In this document: piece after piece, positions 1 to 8,250 of the stretch | How the letters are laid out: each line of letters begins with the position of its first letter | Position numbering within the stretch: position 1 is the stretch's first letter | Assembly: GCA_958370325.1 (NCBI GenBank) | Contig: CATXJW010000006.1 | Span: forward strand, 1-64,000 | Direction: 5' to 3' | Length of the DNA: 64,000 bases | Origin: an uncultured Collinsella sp. | Lineage (GTDB): Bacteria; Actinomycetota; Coriobacteriia; Coriobacteriales; Coriobacteriaceae | The notes under the pieces: model-generated | Database searches by the model: none | Seen by the model: the letters and a program-made list of their open reading frames with translations, nothing else | Told to the model about the DNA's origin: nothing | Position numbers and translations under genes: made by a program

Positions 1-8
1 GCGAAGCC

Positions 9-54
9 GGTGCGGATCCGCGCAGCGGATGCGCGGAATCCTATACGCCGCACC
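9..54. other. GC-rich hairpin at left window edge
   Basis: GGTGCG pairs with CGCACC, and inside it GGATCCGCGC pairs with GCGCGGAATCC with one bulge. The stretch ends in CGCACCA, but no T-arm consensus precedes it, so I do not call it a tRNA. It may be the 3' part of a structured RNA that starts outside the window, or an intergenic hairpin. Confidence 0.35.
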
Positions 55-65
55 ATTTGAGATTA

Positions 66-94
66 AAGCTCCCGGCAACGGGGGCTTTTCTTTT
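66..94 (+). terminator. Rho-independent terminator
   Basis: An AGCTCCCG / CGGGGGCT stem (one G-U pair) with a GCAA tetraloop is followed by TTTTCTTTT. It would end whatever transcript enters from the left edge. Confidence 0.6.
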
Positions 95-217
95 GCGCCG
101 GCTTGAGCGCTTTCGTCCAAAGGGACGATTTCCTGTCGACTCGTGTAAGATTCCGAGTAGATGTCGCGACTTATTCGCGACCACTCCTTCTCAAGCGACC
201 GATCAGGGTGATATTTC

Positions 218-2659
218 GTGGCAGAGCGTCCGACATACAAGCTCAGGTTTCTCGATCCCAAGAAGCGCTTTCCGGCGATGCCCGAGCAGCCTGCGGGACG
301 CTCATATGGCGTGGTCTGGAAACTCTTTGGCGAGGATCAGCATGAATCTTGTTATGTCGTCGAATTCGTTGGTAAAAGCCATGTGTCGCTTTTGGGCTAC
401 GTAAGCGTTTCGGGTGAGGTGTACAAGGTGGACCGCCCCGTTAGCGAGGCTCCGCTGCCCAACGATCCCGACATGGAACTGGTCCTTGACGAGTCGGACT
501 CCGGTATTGGTGAGATTATGGTGAGGGGAGCAAACGGCACGATGCGCGCGTGCGCGCGAACCGTCGGCTCTCCCGAAGGTCCCATGCGCGAACAGTCCGA
601 TCGCGAGACATGGAATTCGACCCGCTCTCTTCCTTACGGTGAGTTCATGGCATCGATGTTCCTGCGCTACGTGATATTCGCTGACTCCGAAAATACCATT
701 GCGAGCACGGCAGACGCCGACGGATTCGACGAGGGTATGCAAAACGTTGTCGACAAGATCAAGCTCGTAAAGTTGCCCGAGCCGGTCGAGGTGTTTTTGG
801 GCTTTAACACGACACCGCTACCTGACGCTATCGAGACACTGCTCTACCGCGTTGACCATGCCGAGAATCCGAGCGGTATCGAGCGCTATGCCGCCGCCCT
901 TATGAGTGAAATTGACTTGCCCCGCTTGCGCACCATCGCCGCTAAGTCCGAGATGAGCCTGGCTCGCATCGATCGCTCAAAGCTTTTCTATCTCAATTTT
1001 GACCGCAGCCTGCTGGACCAGGACGAGATTGACATGCTGCTCGCCATCGAGTGCCGTCTCAACCGCCTCTCCGGCATCCTTGAGCGCATCGGGGCCGGAT
1101 TGGTCCCTGCGGCATCCTCGCCGAGCCTTGAGGGCTGCGCGCTCTTTGATGCGTGGCATATCGCCAAGACGACCAACGATGTTCCCCGACTGCTCGATAC
1201 GGCCTCGAGCGATAACCCGTGGGGCAAACCGGGTACGGTGGCTTGCCAGCCGGGCGGTGAGTGGGATGTGCGTACCCGCTTCGCGCGTATTGTCGAGGCA
1301 CTTAACGTGGTCACGCGGCTCGACTATACCTATCGGGCAAACGTTGCCGAGGGGATCATGCTCGTTCGGTTTGGGCAGTCTGTCGTTGATGCTATGCCAC
1401 AACGTGAATACGATGCTCAAGATGACGCCTGGCACGAGCTGGACGAGGACACACGCGCGATCTGGGCCGCGGAGCACGATGCGCGCGTGGCACTCACGCT
1501 TGCGGCAGCGTGTTTTGCCGCGGGCACCTGCATCACGCGCTGCTATGTGCAGATTGCTGCTCCCGACAGTGAGCAGGGCGAGCGCGTTGTCGCAACGTAT
1601 TTCTTTGGGCGCGCGGCCTATCTGGCCGATTGCGTGCCTGTCGCCAAGGATCTTGAGAGCATGGACATGGACGATATGCCGTGCAAGCGTGTGCTTGAGG
1701 CGTATGAGTTAACCGCTCCGGAGACGATTGAACCGGCGGAGGTTCATGCTCGTCCGCGTGATGACCATCGCATGCTGCCGCCGGCGCTGCGCGATCTGCT
1801 GCTTGCCGATACGGCTGACGAGCTGGAGGTCATGGAAGAGGACGACGACCCATACGTGGCCCGTGTTGTTGAATTGCGCGAGCAGGCAAAAGTCGACCGT
1901 ACAGGTGCTTTTGAAGGTTTTTCCCGTCTTGTCGAGGAGTTGGAGGCCAAGTGTGCCGTCGCCGAGCTTTTGGCGACAGGTCCGGTTCAAACGCAGTTTT
2001 GCGATAACCAGCTGGTGCGCATAGTGCTACCGGTGTTGGAAGAAGACCGCTCTGTGCGAATCCTTCGTGCGCCCGATGCGCTGTACTTTGCCCAGCATGA
2101 GATCTGCAGCTTTTACGCCGAGCAAGAGGACTTTGAACGAGCACTGCCCGAGGTGCGCCATCTTTACGATCTGGCGCGCTCGTCCATGCAGTCGCACTTT
2201 GCGCTCATCAACGTGCTTGCGCGCCTGGAGCGCTTTGACGAGATTATCGAGGTGGCGCGCCACGGCTTGCGCATTGCCAGCGACCGTTCTGCAATCGGCT
2301 ACCTGTTCTATCGCTTGGCGTTTGCCTATTGGAATTGCGATCAGCTCGACCTGGCGCTGGCTTGTTACCGTCTGGTGCCGCGCGGCGAGGAGTCGGGCAG
2401 CAATGCGCTGGAGGAAATGCAGGGCCTTATGAACGAGATGGGTGTCAATGAGCCGCCGACGTTCGAGGATGCGGTTGAAACCATCCGCAAGGCCGGGCTC
2501 GAGCTACCGCCGGTGCCCGCTGTGACCAACCAGCTGGCGGATGCTGCCGTGCAGCTGGTCGACAACGGCTTCTTTTTCCTGGCGCGTGGCTGCATCTTCC
2601 AAATGTGGCGCACCATGGGCAACGATGAGCTCGGCTCCCTCAATCGCTCGCTGGGGTAG
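218..2659 (+). CDS. Hypothetical TPR-containing protein, 813 aa
   Basis: Unrecognised large soluble protein without signal peptide or membrane segments. The first ~500 residues match no family I know. Residues ~620-725 consist of helical pairs with tetratricopeptide spacing (a run around FALINVLARLERFDEIIEVA and a second around FYRLAFAYWNCDQLDLALAC), which suggests a protein-protein interaction scaffold. The GTG start is chosen because a weak GGGTGA Shine-Dalgarno lies about 8 nt upstream and no better in-frame start precedes it. Codon use matches the neighbours. It sits alone between a terminator and tRNA-Ser, so context gives no function. Probably a lineage-specific coriobacterial protein. 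Confidence 0.75.
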   Translation: MAERPTYKLRFLDPKKRFPAMPEQPAGRSYGVVWKLFGEDQHESCYVVEFVGKSHVSLLGYVSVSGEVYKVDRPVSEAPLPNDPDMELVLDESDSGIGEIMVRGANGTMRACARTVGSPEGPMREQSDRETWNSTRSLPYGEFMASMFLRYVIFADSENTIASTADADGFDEGMQNVVDKIKLVKLPEPVEVFLGFNTTPLPDAIETLLYRVDHAENPSGIERYAAALMSEIDLPRLRTIAAKSEMSLARIDRSKLFYLNFDRSLLDQDEIDMLLAIECRLNRLSGILERIGAGLVPAASSPSLEGCALFDAWHIAKTTNDVPRLLDTASSDNPWGKPGTVACQPGGEWDVRTRFARIVEALNVVTRLDYTYRANVAEGIMLVRFGQSVVDAMPQREYDAQDDAWHELDEDTRAIWAAEHDARVALTLAAACFAAGTCITRCYVQIAAPDSEQGERVVATYFFGRAAYLADCVPVAKDLESMDMDDMPCKRVLEAYELTAPETIEPAEVHARPRDDHRMLPPALRDLLLADTADELEVMEEDDDPYVARVVELREQAKVDRTGAFEGFSRLVEELEAKCAVAELLATGPVQTQFCDNQLVRIVLPVLEEDRSVRILRAPDALYFAQHEICSFYAEQEDFERALPEVRHLYDLARSSMQSHFALINVLARLERFDEIIEVARHGLRIASDRSAIGYLFYRLAFAYWNCDQLDLALACYRLVPRGEESGSNALEEMQGLMNEMGVNEPPTFEDAVETIRKAGLELPPVPAVTNQLADAAVQLVDNGFFFLARGCIFQMWRTMGNDELGSLNRSLG

Positions 2660-2753
2660 TAGCGAAAACTGCAAGGAGGAAAGGCCACTGGACAATTAGA
2701 AAATTCCCTCTTGCCCAACTTCGACTGTTTGGTTACTATAGAACGGCTGTTAC

Positions 2754-2844
2754 GGAGAGCTGACCGAGAGGCCGAAGGTGCTCGCCTGCTAAGCGAGTAT
2801 GCCCCAAAAGGGCATCTGGGGTTCGAATCCCCAGCTCTCCGCCA
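2754..2844 (+). tRNA. tRNA-Ser (anticodon GCU)
   Basis: Acceptor arms GGAGAGC and GCTCTCC pair perfectly. The anticodon stem CTCGC/GCGAG encloses the loop CTGCTAA with anticodon GCT at 2788-2790 (reads AGC/AGU). The long variable arm (GCCCC/GGGC type) is the class II hallmark of serine tRNAs. The T-arm TTCGAAT is canonical and CCA is encoded. Confidence 0.97.
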
Positions 2845-2858
2845 GTATGACTTGAAAG

Positions 2859-2887
2859 AAGGGTCCCATTTGGGGCCCTTTTTTATT
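2859..2887 (+). terminator. Terminator of tRNA-Ser
   Basis: GGGTCCC / GGGGCCC stem (one G-U pair) with an ATTT loop, then a run of six T. It lies 15 nt after the tRNA. Confidence 0.85.
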
Positions 2888-2895
2888 ATCAAGAA

Positions 2896-2918
2896 TGGCG
2901 GCTGGGGATTCGAACCCT
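2896..2918 (-). repeat. Inverted partial copy of tRNA-Ser 3' end
   Basis: Read on the minus strand these 23 nt give AGGGTTCGAATCCCCAGC then CGCCA. That is the T-arm and 3' terminus of the tRNA-Ser 50 nt upstream, lacking four acceptor-stem bases (CTCT). No complete tRNA can be folded here, so it is a fragment, possibly left by a recombination event at the tRNA. Confidence 0.7.
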
Positions 2919-2919
2919 C

Positions 2920-2953
2920 AAAAAAAGGAGGCATCCTTTCGGACGCCTCCTTT
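2920..2953 (-). terminator. Terminator of the D,D-carboxypeptidase gene
   Basis: AAAGGAGGC pairs with GCCTCCTTT and an inner TCC/GGA extends the stem. On the minus strand it is followed by seven T. It sits 25 nt beyond the stop of the carboxypeptidase gene. Confidence 0.85.
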
Positions 2954-2977
2954 CAGTGGGCTTATTATTCTTGCGCC

Positions 2978-4318
2978 CTACACCTCGGGCGCCTTGGCGA
3001 CGGTCTCGCTTTCTGCCGTGAGTGGGCGGTTGTCGATGCGACGGCCCAAGCGATCGAGCTTCACGAGCAGCCATTCAATGGGATTCGGCCCTGCGCCTTC
3101 CTCGTCGGCAACCAGGTCCATGACGGCGATCTTGGTGCCGTCCTGCTTGAGCGTGACGCTACCCACCTTGTCGCCCACATGCACCGTGCCCGAAAGATCG
3201 TCGTAGCTAACCTTTTCGGTCACCTCGCCGGCAAGGGAAAACACGGTCGCTTGCGCCGTGGGATCGGCGAGTGTGGCGTCGATCGTCTTATCCGTCCAGT
3301 CGGTTTGGCCAATGCGCGCCATAAGCGGGTTGCCGTTGGCGGTCTTTTCCTGTGTGTTGGCGATTGCGACCGTCACCTTGTGGCCGTAGTACCAGTTGGC
3401 AAGGGTGGCGGTATCGGTAAAGCGCTGGTCGGTGGTGGTGGAGTTCAAAACGACGGTGTAGATCTCGTCGCCATCGCGGTTGTAGGCACCCGTAAAGCAA
3501 TAGCCTGCATCGTCGGTGGTGCCGGTCTTGCCACCTATGTTGCCATCTTGGCCCAGCAAATAGTTATGCGTGTCCATGGAATGCGAATGGTCGGTGCCGT
3601 CGGCGCCCGTGACCTCGATCCAGGAATCCTCGCTCGCTACGACCTCGCGGATCGTGTCGTTTTTCATGGCCTCCTGCATCATCAGCGCTACGTCGTGTGC
3701 GGTTGAGTGCATATCGCCAGCCCACTCATCAAAGTCCAGACCATGCGGGTTTTCAAAAAGCGTACCGGTGCAGCCGAGCTTTTTAGCGCGCTCGTTCATG
3801 GCCTTCACAAATGTGGCCTCGGCGTCTTTGGTCTTAGGGTCGATCTTCTTGCCCACATATTCGGCGAGCACGACGGCGGCGTCGTTGCCCGAGGGAATCA
3901 TCAGGCCGCGCAGTGCCTGCTCCACGGTAAGCTCGTCACCTTCGAGCAAGCCGGCGGTCGAATTACCCACGGTGGCTGCGGCGTTGCTCACCGTGACCTT
4001 CTCGTCCATCTTGCAATTCTCGACGGTTAGGATTGCGGTCATGACCTTGGTGATCGAGGCGATTTTGACCTGCTCATCGGCGCCGCGCCCATAGTAGACG
4101 GTGCCGTCTTTGCCCATGACGAGCGCATTGGTCGCATCGATATCGGGCAGGTTTTCTGCCGTGATGCCGCGCGCATCGGCGGTTTTGCCGCAAACATTGT
4201 CGGTCGTGAGTACTTGGGCGCCGGCGACGGTGGGCACGCCAGCGGCAAGGGCGATAGCGCAGACAAAGCCGGCGGCAAGCTGGGCTGAGCGCTTTGCAAA
4301 AGAGGTGAGGGACTTCAC
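2978..4318 (-). CDS. D-alanyl-D-alanine carboxypeptidase (peptidase S11)
   Basis: Low-molecular-weight penicillin-binding protein that trims the terminal D-Ala of peptidoglycan stem peptides outside the cell membrane. The three active-site motifs are present in order: SITK (catalytic Ser, ~residue 88), SGN (~142) and KTGT (~263). The mature domain is followed by a beta-rich C-terminal region as in DacA/DacF proteins. I place the start at a GTG giving VKSLTSFAKRSAQLAAG, a typical signal peptide ending near VAGAQ. An open frame extends 37 codons further up, but a TATACT -10 box lies inside it. No C-terminal membrane anchor is obvious. Single-gene unit with its own terminator. Confidence 0.9.
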   Translation of the reverse strand: MKSLTSFAKRSAQLAAGFVCAIALAAGVPTVAGAQVLTTDNVCGKTADARGITAENLPDIDATNALVMGKDGTVYYGRGADEQVKIASITKVMTAILTVENCKMDEKVTVSNAAATVGNSTAGLLEGDELTVEQALRGLMIPSGNDAAVVLAEYVGKKIDPKTKDAEATFVKAMNERAKKLGCTGTLFENPHGLDFDEWAGDMHSTAHDVALMMQEAMKNDTIREVVASEDSWIEVTGADGTDHSHSMDTHNYLLGQDGNIGGKTGTTDDAGYCFTGAYNRDGDEIYTVVLNSTTTDQRFTDTATLANWYYGHKVTVAIANTQEKTANGNPLMARIGQTDWTDKTIDATLADPTAQATVFSLAGEVTEKVSYDDLSGTVHVGDKVGSVTLKQDGTKIAVMDLVADEEGAGPNPIEWLLVKLDRLGRRIDNRPLTAESETVAKAPEV

Positions 4319-4357
4319 AGATTTCGCTTTCGACGGGATGGTCTCTTCTGGAACTAG

Positions 4358-4363
4358 AGTATA
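4358..4363 (-). promoter_or_regulatory. -10 box for the carboxypeptidase gene
   Basis: TATACT on the minus strand, about 40 nt upstream of the chosen GTG. No convincing -35 is visible. Its position supports the shorter start. Confidence 0.4.
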
Positions 4364-4515
4364 TCGTTTACCGGTGTCGGCGATCATCGCGTGCGTGCGT
4401 GGCCCACATCCGCGCCCGAACGGGCACAAGGGTGCTTAAGGCCGACTTAATCACCCACGCTTGTTGTGTGTGGCATGCGCCCCCTCGGGCATAATGGAGC
4501 GCGAGAGGAGCACGC

Positions 4516-5211
4516 ATGAACGAGCGCATTTTGGTAGTTGAGGACGAAAAGGCCATCGCCGACTTGGTTGGTATCTACCTTACAAAAGAAGGCTTTGACG
4601 TACAGGTCGCCTATAGCGGGGCCGATGCTGCCAAGGCAATCTTGGAGCAGGAGTTCGATCTGGCGCTGCTGGATGTCATGCTGCCCGATATCGATGGGCT
4701 TGAGTTGCTGCGTACGATCCGTTCCAGCCATACCTATCCCGTGATCATGCTGACGGCGCGCGATGCCCAGCAAGACAAGATCGAGGGCCTTTCGCTTGGC
4801 GCGGACGATTACGTGGTTAAGCCGTTCCGCCCGCTGGAGCTCATCGCGCGCGTGCACGCTCAGCTTCGTCGCTACACCAGCTACGGTAGCCGTGCACAGG
4901 CGGCCGAGTCGCCGACCATCCAGTTCGACGGCCTGGAGATCAACCGCGATGCTCGTTCCGTAATGGTGGACGGTGCGCCGGTGCGCCTCACGCCCATCGA
5001 GTATTCCATCTTGCTGTATCTGGTCGAGCATCGCGGCAGTGTGGTGGCCGTGGAGGATCTGTTCCGCGCGGTGTGGAACGAGGATTTTATGCCCAGCTCC
5101 AACAATACGGTGATGGTGCACATTCGCCACCTGCGCGAAAAGATCGGTGACGACGCTCAAAAGCCGCGCTTTATCAAAAACGTCTGGGGCGTCGGCTACA
5201 TAATCGAATAA
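4516..5211 (+). CDS. OmpR/PhoB-family response regulator (VanR-like)
   Basis: Cytoplasmic DNA-binding response regulator, 231 aa. The receiver domain (1-115) has the acidic pair VVEDE, the phospho-acceptor Asp in LLDVMLPD, the Thr in MLTARD and the Lys in VVKPF. The C-terminal winged helix (~130-231) ends in HIRHLREKIG and VWGVGY, the OmpR/PhoB signature. AGAGGAG lies 6 nt before the ATG. The partner kinase starts 25 nt downstream, so the two form an operon. Similarity to the VanR branch suggests envelope or antibiotic sensing, but no van resistance genes are nearby. The signal is unknown. Confidence 0.9.
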   Translation: MNERILVVEDEKAIADLVGIYLTKEGFDVQVAYSGADAAKAILEQEFDLALLDVMLPDIDGLELLRTIRSSHTYPVIMLTARDAQQDKIEGLSLGADDYVVKPFRPLELIARVHAQLRRYTSYGSRAQAAESPTIQFDGLEINRDARSVMVDGAPVRLTPIEYSILLYLVEHRGSVVAVEDLFRAVWNEDFMPSSNNTVMVHIRHLREKIGDDAQKPRFIKNVWGVGYIIE

Positions 5212-5236
5212 CGCCTTTGATGGTGGGGAAGTGGAT

Positions 5237-6475
5237 ATGACAAAAGACGATAGGCAGGCATTCGAGGTGCCCGATCGACTCTTTGAATACGTGAGGTCGG
5301 TCGTCGACAACCGCGCGCTTGCAACGGTGCTGCTCTTTTTGCTGAGCCTGCTGCTGATTGGCATCGATAACATCGCTGGAATCTTGGCGGTGCTGCTTGT
5401 CGGCTTTTTGCTGATCGATCGATTTGAAATCGTACGCCGCTGCGTGGTGATTGGCGGTGCCGCGTGGGCCATGACGTTGGCGATTGGCGCCATGGCGCTC
5501 GGCGGCATCGAAGGGCCGGTGCTGTTCGATGCCGGCTTTGTATTCAACATGCTTGGCTTTGTGCTGGCGCTTGCCGTGTGCGCGCTGTTCTTTTGCGGCC
5601 GCGCCCTGTACTACCAGGGCTATGAGCAGGGCGAGCAGCATGCCGATTGTGTGCTGGCCGCTCGTATTCAAGATCGCCTGATCGATCACCCCGACACCTG
5701 GGACAACATCGACGGCGACTTCCTGGAGGTCGAGGGCGCACTCAACCGTGTGCGCGATCGCGAGCGCAAGGTGCAACAGGCCTTGCGTGACGAGTCTCAT
5801 CGCAAGGACGATCTGGTCACGTACTTGGCACATGACCTACGCACCCCGCTTGCCAGTGTGGTGGGCTATCTTTCGCTGCTTCAAGAGGCTCCTGAGCTGC
5901 CGGTTGAGCAACGTGCGCACTTTACGGGCGTGGCGCTCGACAAGGCGCACCGGCTCGATGCGCTCATCGAAGAGTTCTTCGATATCACGCGCTTTGACTT
6001 CCACGATATCGTGCTCACGCGCGGCTATGTTGATCTGGGGTTGCTGCTGGCTCAGGTGGCTGACGAGTTCTATCCCATCCTCAACGAGCAGCATAAGGAA
6101 GCCCAGGTTGATATTCGCGAGGACCTGACGGTGCTCGTGGATGGCGATAAGATGGCCCGCGTGTTTAACAACATCATGAAAAACGCCGTCGCCTATAGCT
6201 ATGAGGGCTCGACTATCACGATTGAGGCCAGGCGCCAAGACGATGGCGGCGTGCGCGTGCGCTTTATCAATCAGGGCGATCCTATCCCTGCGGCTAAGCT
6301 CAAGGTGATCTTTGAGAAGTTCTATCGCCTGGATGCGGCGCGTGCGACTAATCGCGGTGGTGCCGGTTTGGGCCTTGCTATTGCCAAGGAGATCATCGCG
6401 GCACACGGCGGTACCGTTGCATGTGAATCGACGCCCGAACACACGATATTCACCATCGAGCTACCCGCCGCATAG
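5237..6475 (+). CDS. Membrane sensor histidine kinase (VanS-like)
   Basis: Partner of the response regulator just upstream. The N-terminal part holds hydrophobic segments at ~28-62, ~75-95 and ~98-125 with only short loops, so the sensor is essentially intramembrane and has no large extracellular domain. The phospho-acceptor His lies in LAHDLRTPL (~200). The ATP-binding domain follows with an N box (FNNIMKNAVAYS) and G boxes (RGGAGLGLAIAKEI). GTG at 5231 is an alternative start, but GGGGAA is spaced correctly only for the ATG at 5237. Intramembrane-sensing kinases of this build usually monitor envelope stress. No effector gene adjoins it. Confidence 0.88.
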   Translation: MTKDDRQAFEVPDRLFEYVRSVVDNRALATVLLFLLSLLLIGIDNIAGILAVLLVGFLLIDRFEIVRRCVVIGGAAWAMTLAIGAMALGGIEGPVLFDAGFVFNMLGFVLALAVCALFFCGRALYYQGYEQGEQHADCVLAARIQDRLIDHPDTWDNIDGDFLEVEGALNRVRDRERKVQQALRDESHRKDDLVTYLAHDLRTPLASVVGYLSLLQEAPELPVEQRAHFTGVALDKAHRLDALIEEFFDITRFDFHDIVLTRGYVDLGLLLAQVADEFYPILNEQHKEAQVDIREDLTVLVDGDKMARVFNNIMKNAVAYSYEGSTITIEARRQDDGGVRVRFINQGDPIPAAKLKVIFEKFYRLDAARATNRGGAGLGLAIAKEIIAAHGGTVACESTPEHTIFTIELPAA

Positions 6476-6578
6476 CTAGCGTGCCCTTACAAACACTTGA
6501 CAATGTGCTCACGTGCGTATGAGCCGCGATTCCTACTATCGATACTGCTGAATTGATATCGATATGGAGGTGTGCGGT

Positions 6579-7454
6579 ATGACGGCTGCTGCGGCTGTGG
6601 AGCCCACGGAGCTTGAAGAACTCATGGAAGCGCAGGCCGAGGCCGCGCATGAGCGCGAGGTTGGGGATGCGACTCGTCCCACGGCAGAGGATCTTGCCGC
6701 CTCGCCGACGCGCATCGACGTCGAGGGCCTCGACCTGTTCTATGGCGACCACCATGCGCTCAAGGACGTGAATATCAAGATCCGCGACAAGCAGATCACC
6801 TCGTTCATCGGGCCTTCGGGCTGTGGAAAGTCCACGTTGCTGCGCTGCTTTAACCGCATGAACGACGGCATCAAGGATTGCCGCATCGAGGGCAAGATTG
6901 CGCTCGATGGTCAAGATATCCTGGGCGATTGCGACATCTGCCGTTTGCGCCAGCGCGTGGGCATGGTGTTCCAACGCCCCAACCCATTTCCCGTGAGCAT
7001 CTACGACAACGTCGCCTACGGTCCTCGCGGTATGGGTGTGCGCGACCGCGCCGTGCTCGATGAGCTGGTCGAGGACTCCCTGCGTCGCGCTGCCCTGTGG
7101 GACGAGGTCAAGGATAAGCTCAAAGAGTCGGGCCTGGGTCTTTCGGGTGGACAGCAGCAGCGCCTGTGCATCGCCCGCGCACTTGCCGTGCAGCCCGACA
7201 TTCTGCTGATGGACGAGCCGACCTCGGCACTCGACCCTGTGTCGACGTTGGTGGTGGAGCAGCTGGCCTGCGAGCTCAAGGAGACCTGCACGCTGGTGGT
7301 CGTGACGCACAACATGCAGCAGGCCGCGCGTATTTCCGATTCGGTTGCGTTCTTTTTGCTGGGTGAGCTGGTGGAGCACGCGCCCACCGCGCAACTCTTC
7401 AAGAATCCGTCCGATCCGCGCACCGCGGATTATTTGACGGGGCGTTTTGGCTGA
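6579..7454 (+). CDS. pstB: Phosphate ABC transporter ATP-binding protein PstB
   Basis: ATPase of the high-affinity phosphate importer, 291 aa. Walker A is GPSGCGKST, the signature LSGGQQQR, Walker B ILLMDEPTS, and the H-loop lies in VVVTHNMQQA. The text around RCFNRMND and VFQRPNPFP is specific to PstB rather than to other ABC ATPases. About 45 extra N-terminal residues, acidic and poorly conserved-looking, precede the ABC domain. GGAGG lies 8 nt before the chosen ATG, and an ATG at 6564 overlaps that site. pstS, pstC, pstA and phoU are not in this window. The gene stands instead in front of a PhoPR-like two-component pair, which suggests phosphate control. Confidence 0.93.
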   Translation: MTAAAAVEPTELEELMEAQAEAAHEREVGDATRPTAEDLAASPTRIDVEGLDLFYGDHHALKDVNIKIRDKQITSFIGPSGCGKSTLLRCFNRMNDGIKDCRIEGKIALDGQDILGDCDICRLRQRVGMVFQRPNPFPVSIYDNVAYGPRGMGVRDRAVLDELVEDSLRRAALWDEVKDKLKESGLGLSGGQQQRLCIARALAVQPDILLMDEPTSALDPVSTLVVEQLACELKETCTLVVVTHNMQQAARISDSVAFFLLGELVEHAPTAQLFKNPSDPRTADYLTGRFG

Positions 7455-7518
7455 CGCTGTCTTTTACAGGTGCCTTTAGGGTTAAGATGCGGTCATATCG
7501 GCCGCAAAGGGGTTCAAC

Positions 7519-8247
7519 ATGATCTATTACGTCGAGGACGATGACAACATCAGGGATTTGACAGTCTACGCGCTGCGCAAGCAGGGAATCGAGGCCGAGG
7601 GCTTTTCGTGCGATGGCGAGTTTAAAGCTGCCGTGGCGCGACGGGTGCCCGATGCTGTGCTGCTCGATATCATGCTGCCCGACACCGATGGCTTGGCGAT
7701 TATGCGTCGCCTGCGTGCCGATCGCCTGACGGCGACGGTGCCCATCATGATGCTTACCGCCAAGGACACCGAACTCGACAAGGTGATGGCGCTCGATGGC
7801 GGTGCCGACGATTACCTGACTAAGCCGTTTTCGCTCATGGAGCTTGCGAGCCGCTGCCGCGCACTGCTGCGTCGCGGCGGCATGGTCAAGCAAGCGAGCG
7901 ATGTGCTCAGCGTGGGCGACATCGTGCTTTCGCCCAGCCATCGCGAGGTGACCGTGGCCGGCGAGCTGCTTAAGCTCACCCTGCGCGAGTTCGACCTGCT
8001 CGAGTACCTCATGCGCAAGCCCGGCGTGGTCTTTACCCGCGAGTCGTTGCTGCAGAGCGTGTGGGGCTGGGACTTCGACGGCGGTTCGCGCACCGTCGAC
8101 GTGCACGTGCAGACGCTTCGCCAAAAACTGGGCGAGCATGCTAGCGCCATCGAGACCGTGCGCGGCGTGGGCTACCGCTTGGCCGAGCCTTCTGCCGGTG
8201 ATGGTGCCGAAGGCGACGACACCGCAGCCACCGCATCGGAGGAGTAA
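7519..8247 (+). CDS. PhoB/PhoP-like response regulator
   Basis: OmpR-family regulator, 242 aa. The receiver has the acidic EDDD cluster, Asp in LLDIMLPD, Thr in MMLTAKD and Lys in LTKPF. The winged-helix domain includes LTLREFDLLEYLM and VDVHVQTLRQKLG. The last ~20 residues form an Ala/Glu/Asp-rich tail beyond the normal end. AAAGGGG precedes the ATG. It starts 64 nt after pstB and stops 3 nt before its kinase gene, so the three genes probably form a phosphate-responsive unit analogous to pst-phoPR. The link to phosphate is inferred from the neighbour, not from the protein itself. Confidence 0.88.
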   Translation: MIYYVEDDDNIRDLTVYALRKQGIEAEGFSCDGEFKAAVARRVPDAVLLDIMLPDTDGLAIMRRLRADRLTATVPIMMLTAKDTELDKVMALDGGADDYLTKPFSLMELASRCRALLRRGGMVKQASDVLSVGDIVLSPSHREVTVAGELLKLTLREFDLLEYLMRKPGVVFTRESLLQSVWGWDFDGGSRTVDVHVQTLRQKLGEHASAIETVRGVGYRLAEPSAGDGAEGDDTAATASEE

Positions 8248-8250
8248 CCC

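Noticed and set aside
1..56. Possible tRNA or other RNA 3' end because of the terminal CGCACCA
   Set aside because: There is no T-loop or T-stem consensus before it and the 5' part is outside the window. Only the hairpin can be supported.
2696..2976. Prophage or island at tRNA-Ser
   Set aside because: Only a 23-bp tRNA fragment is seen. Neighbouring genes are housekeeping with normal composition, and no integrase is nearby.
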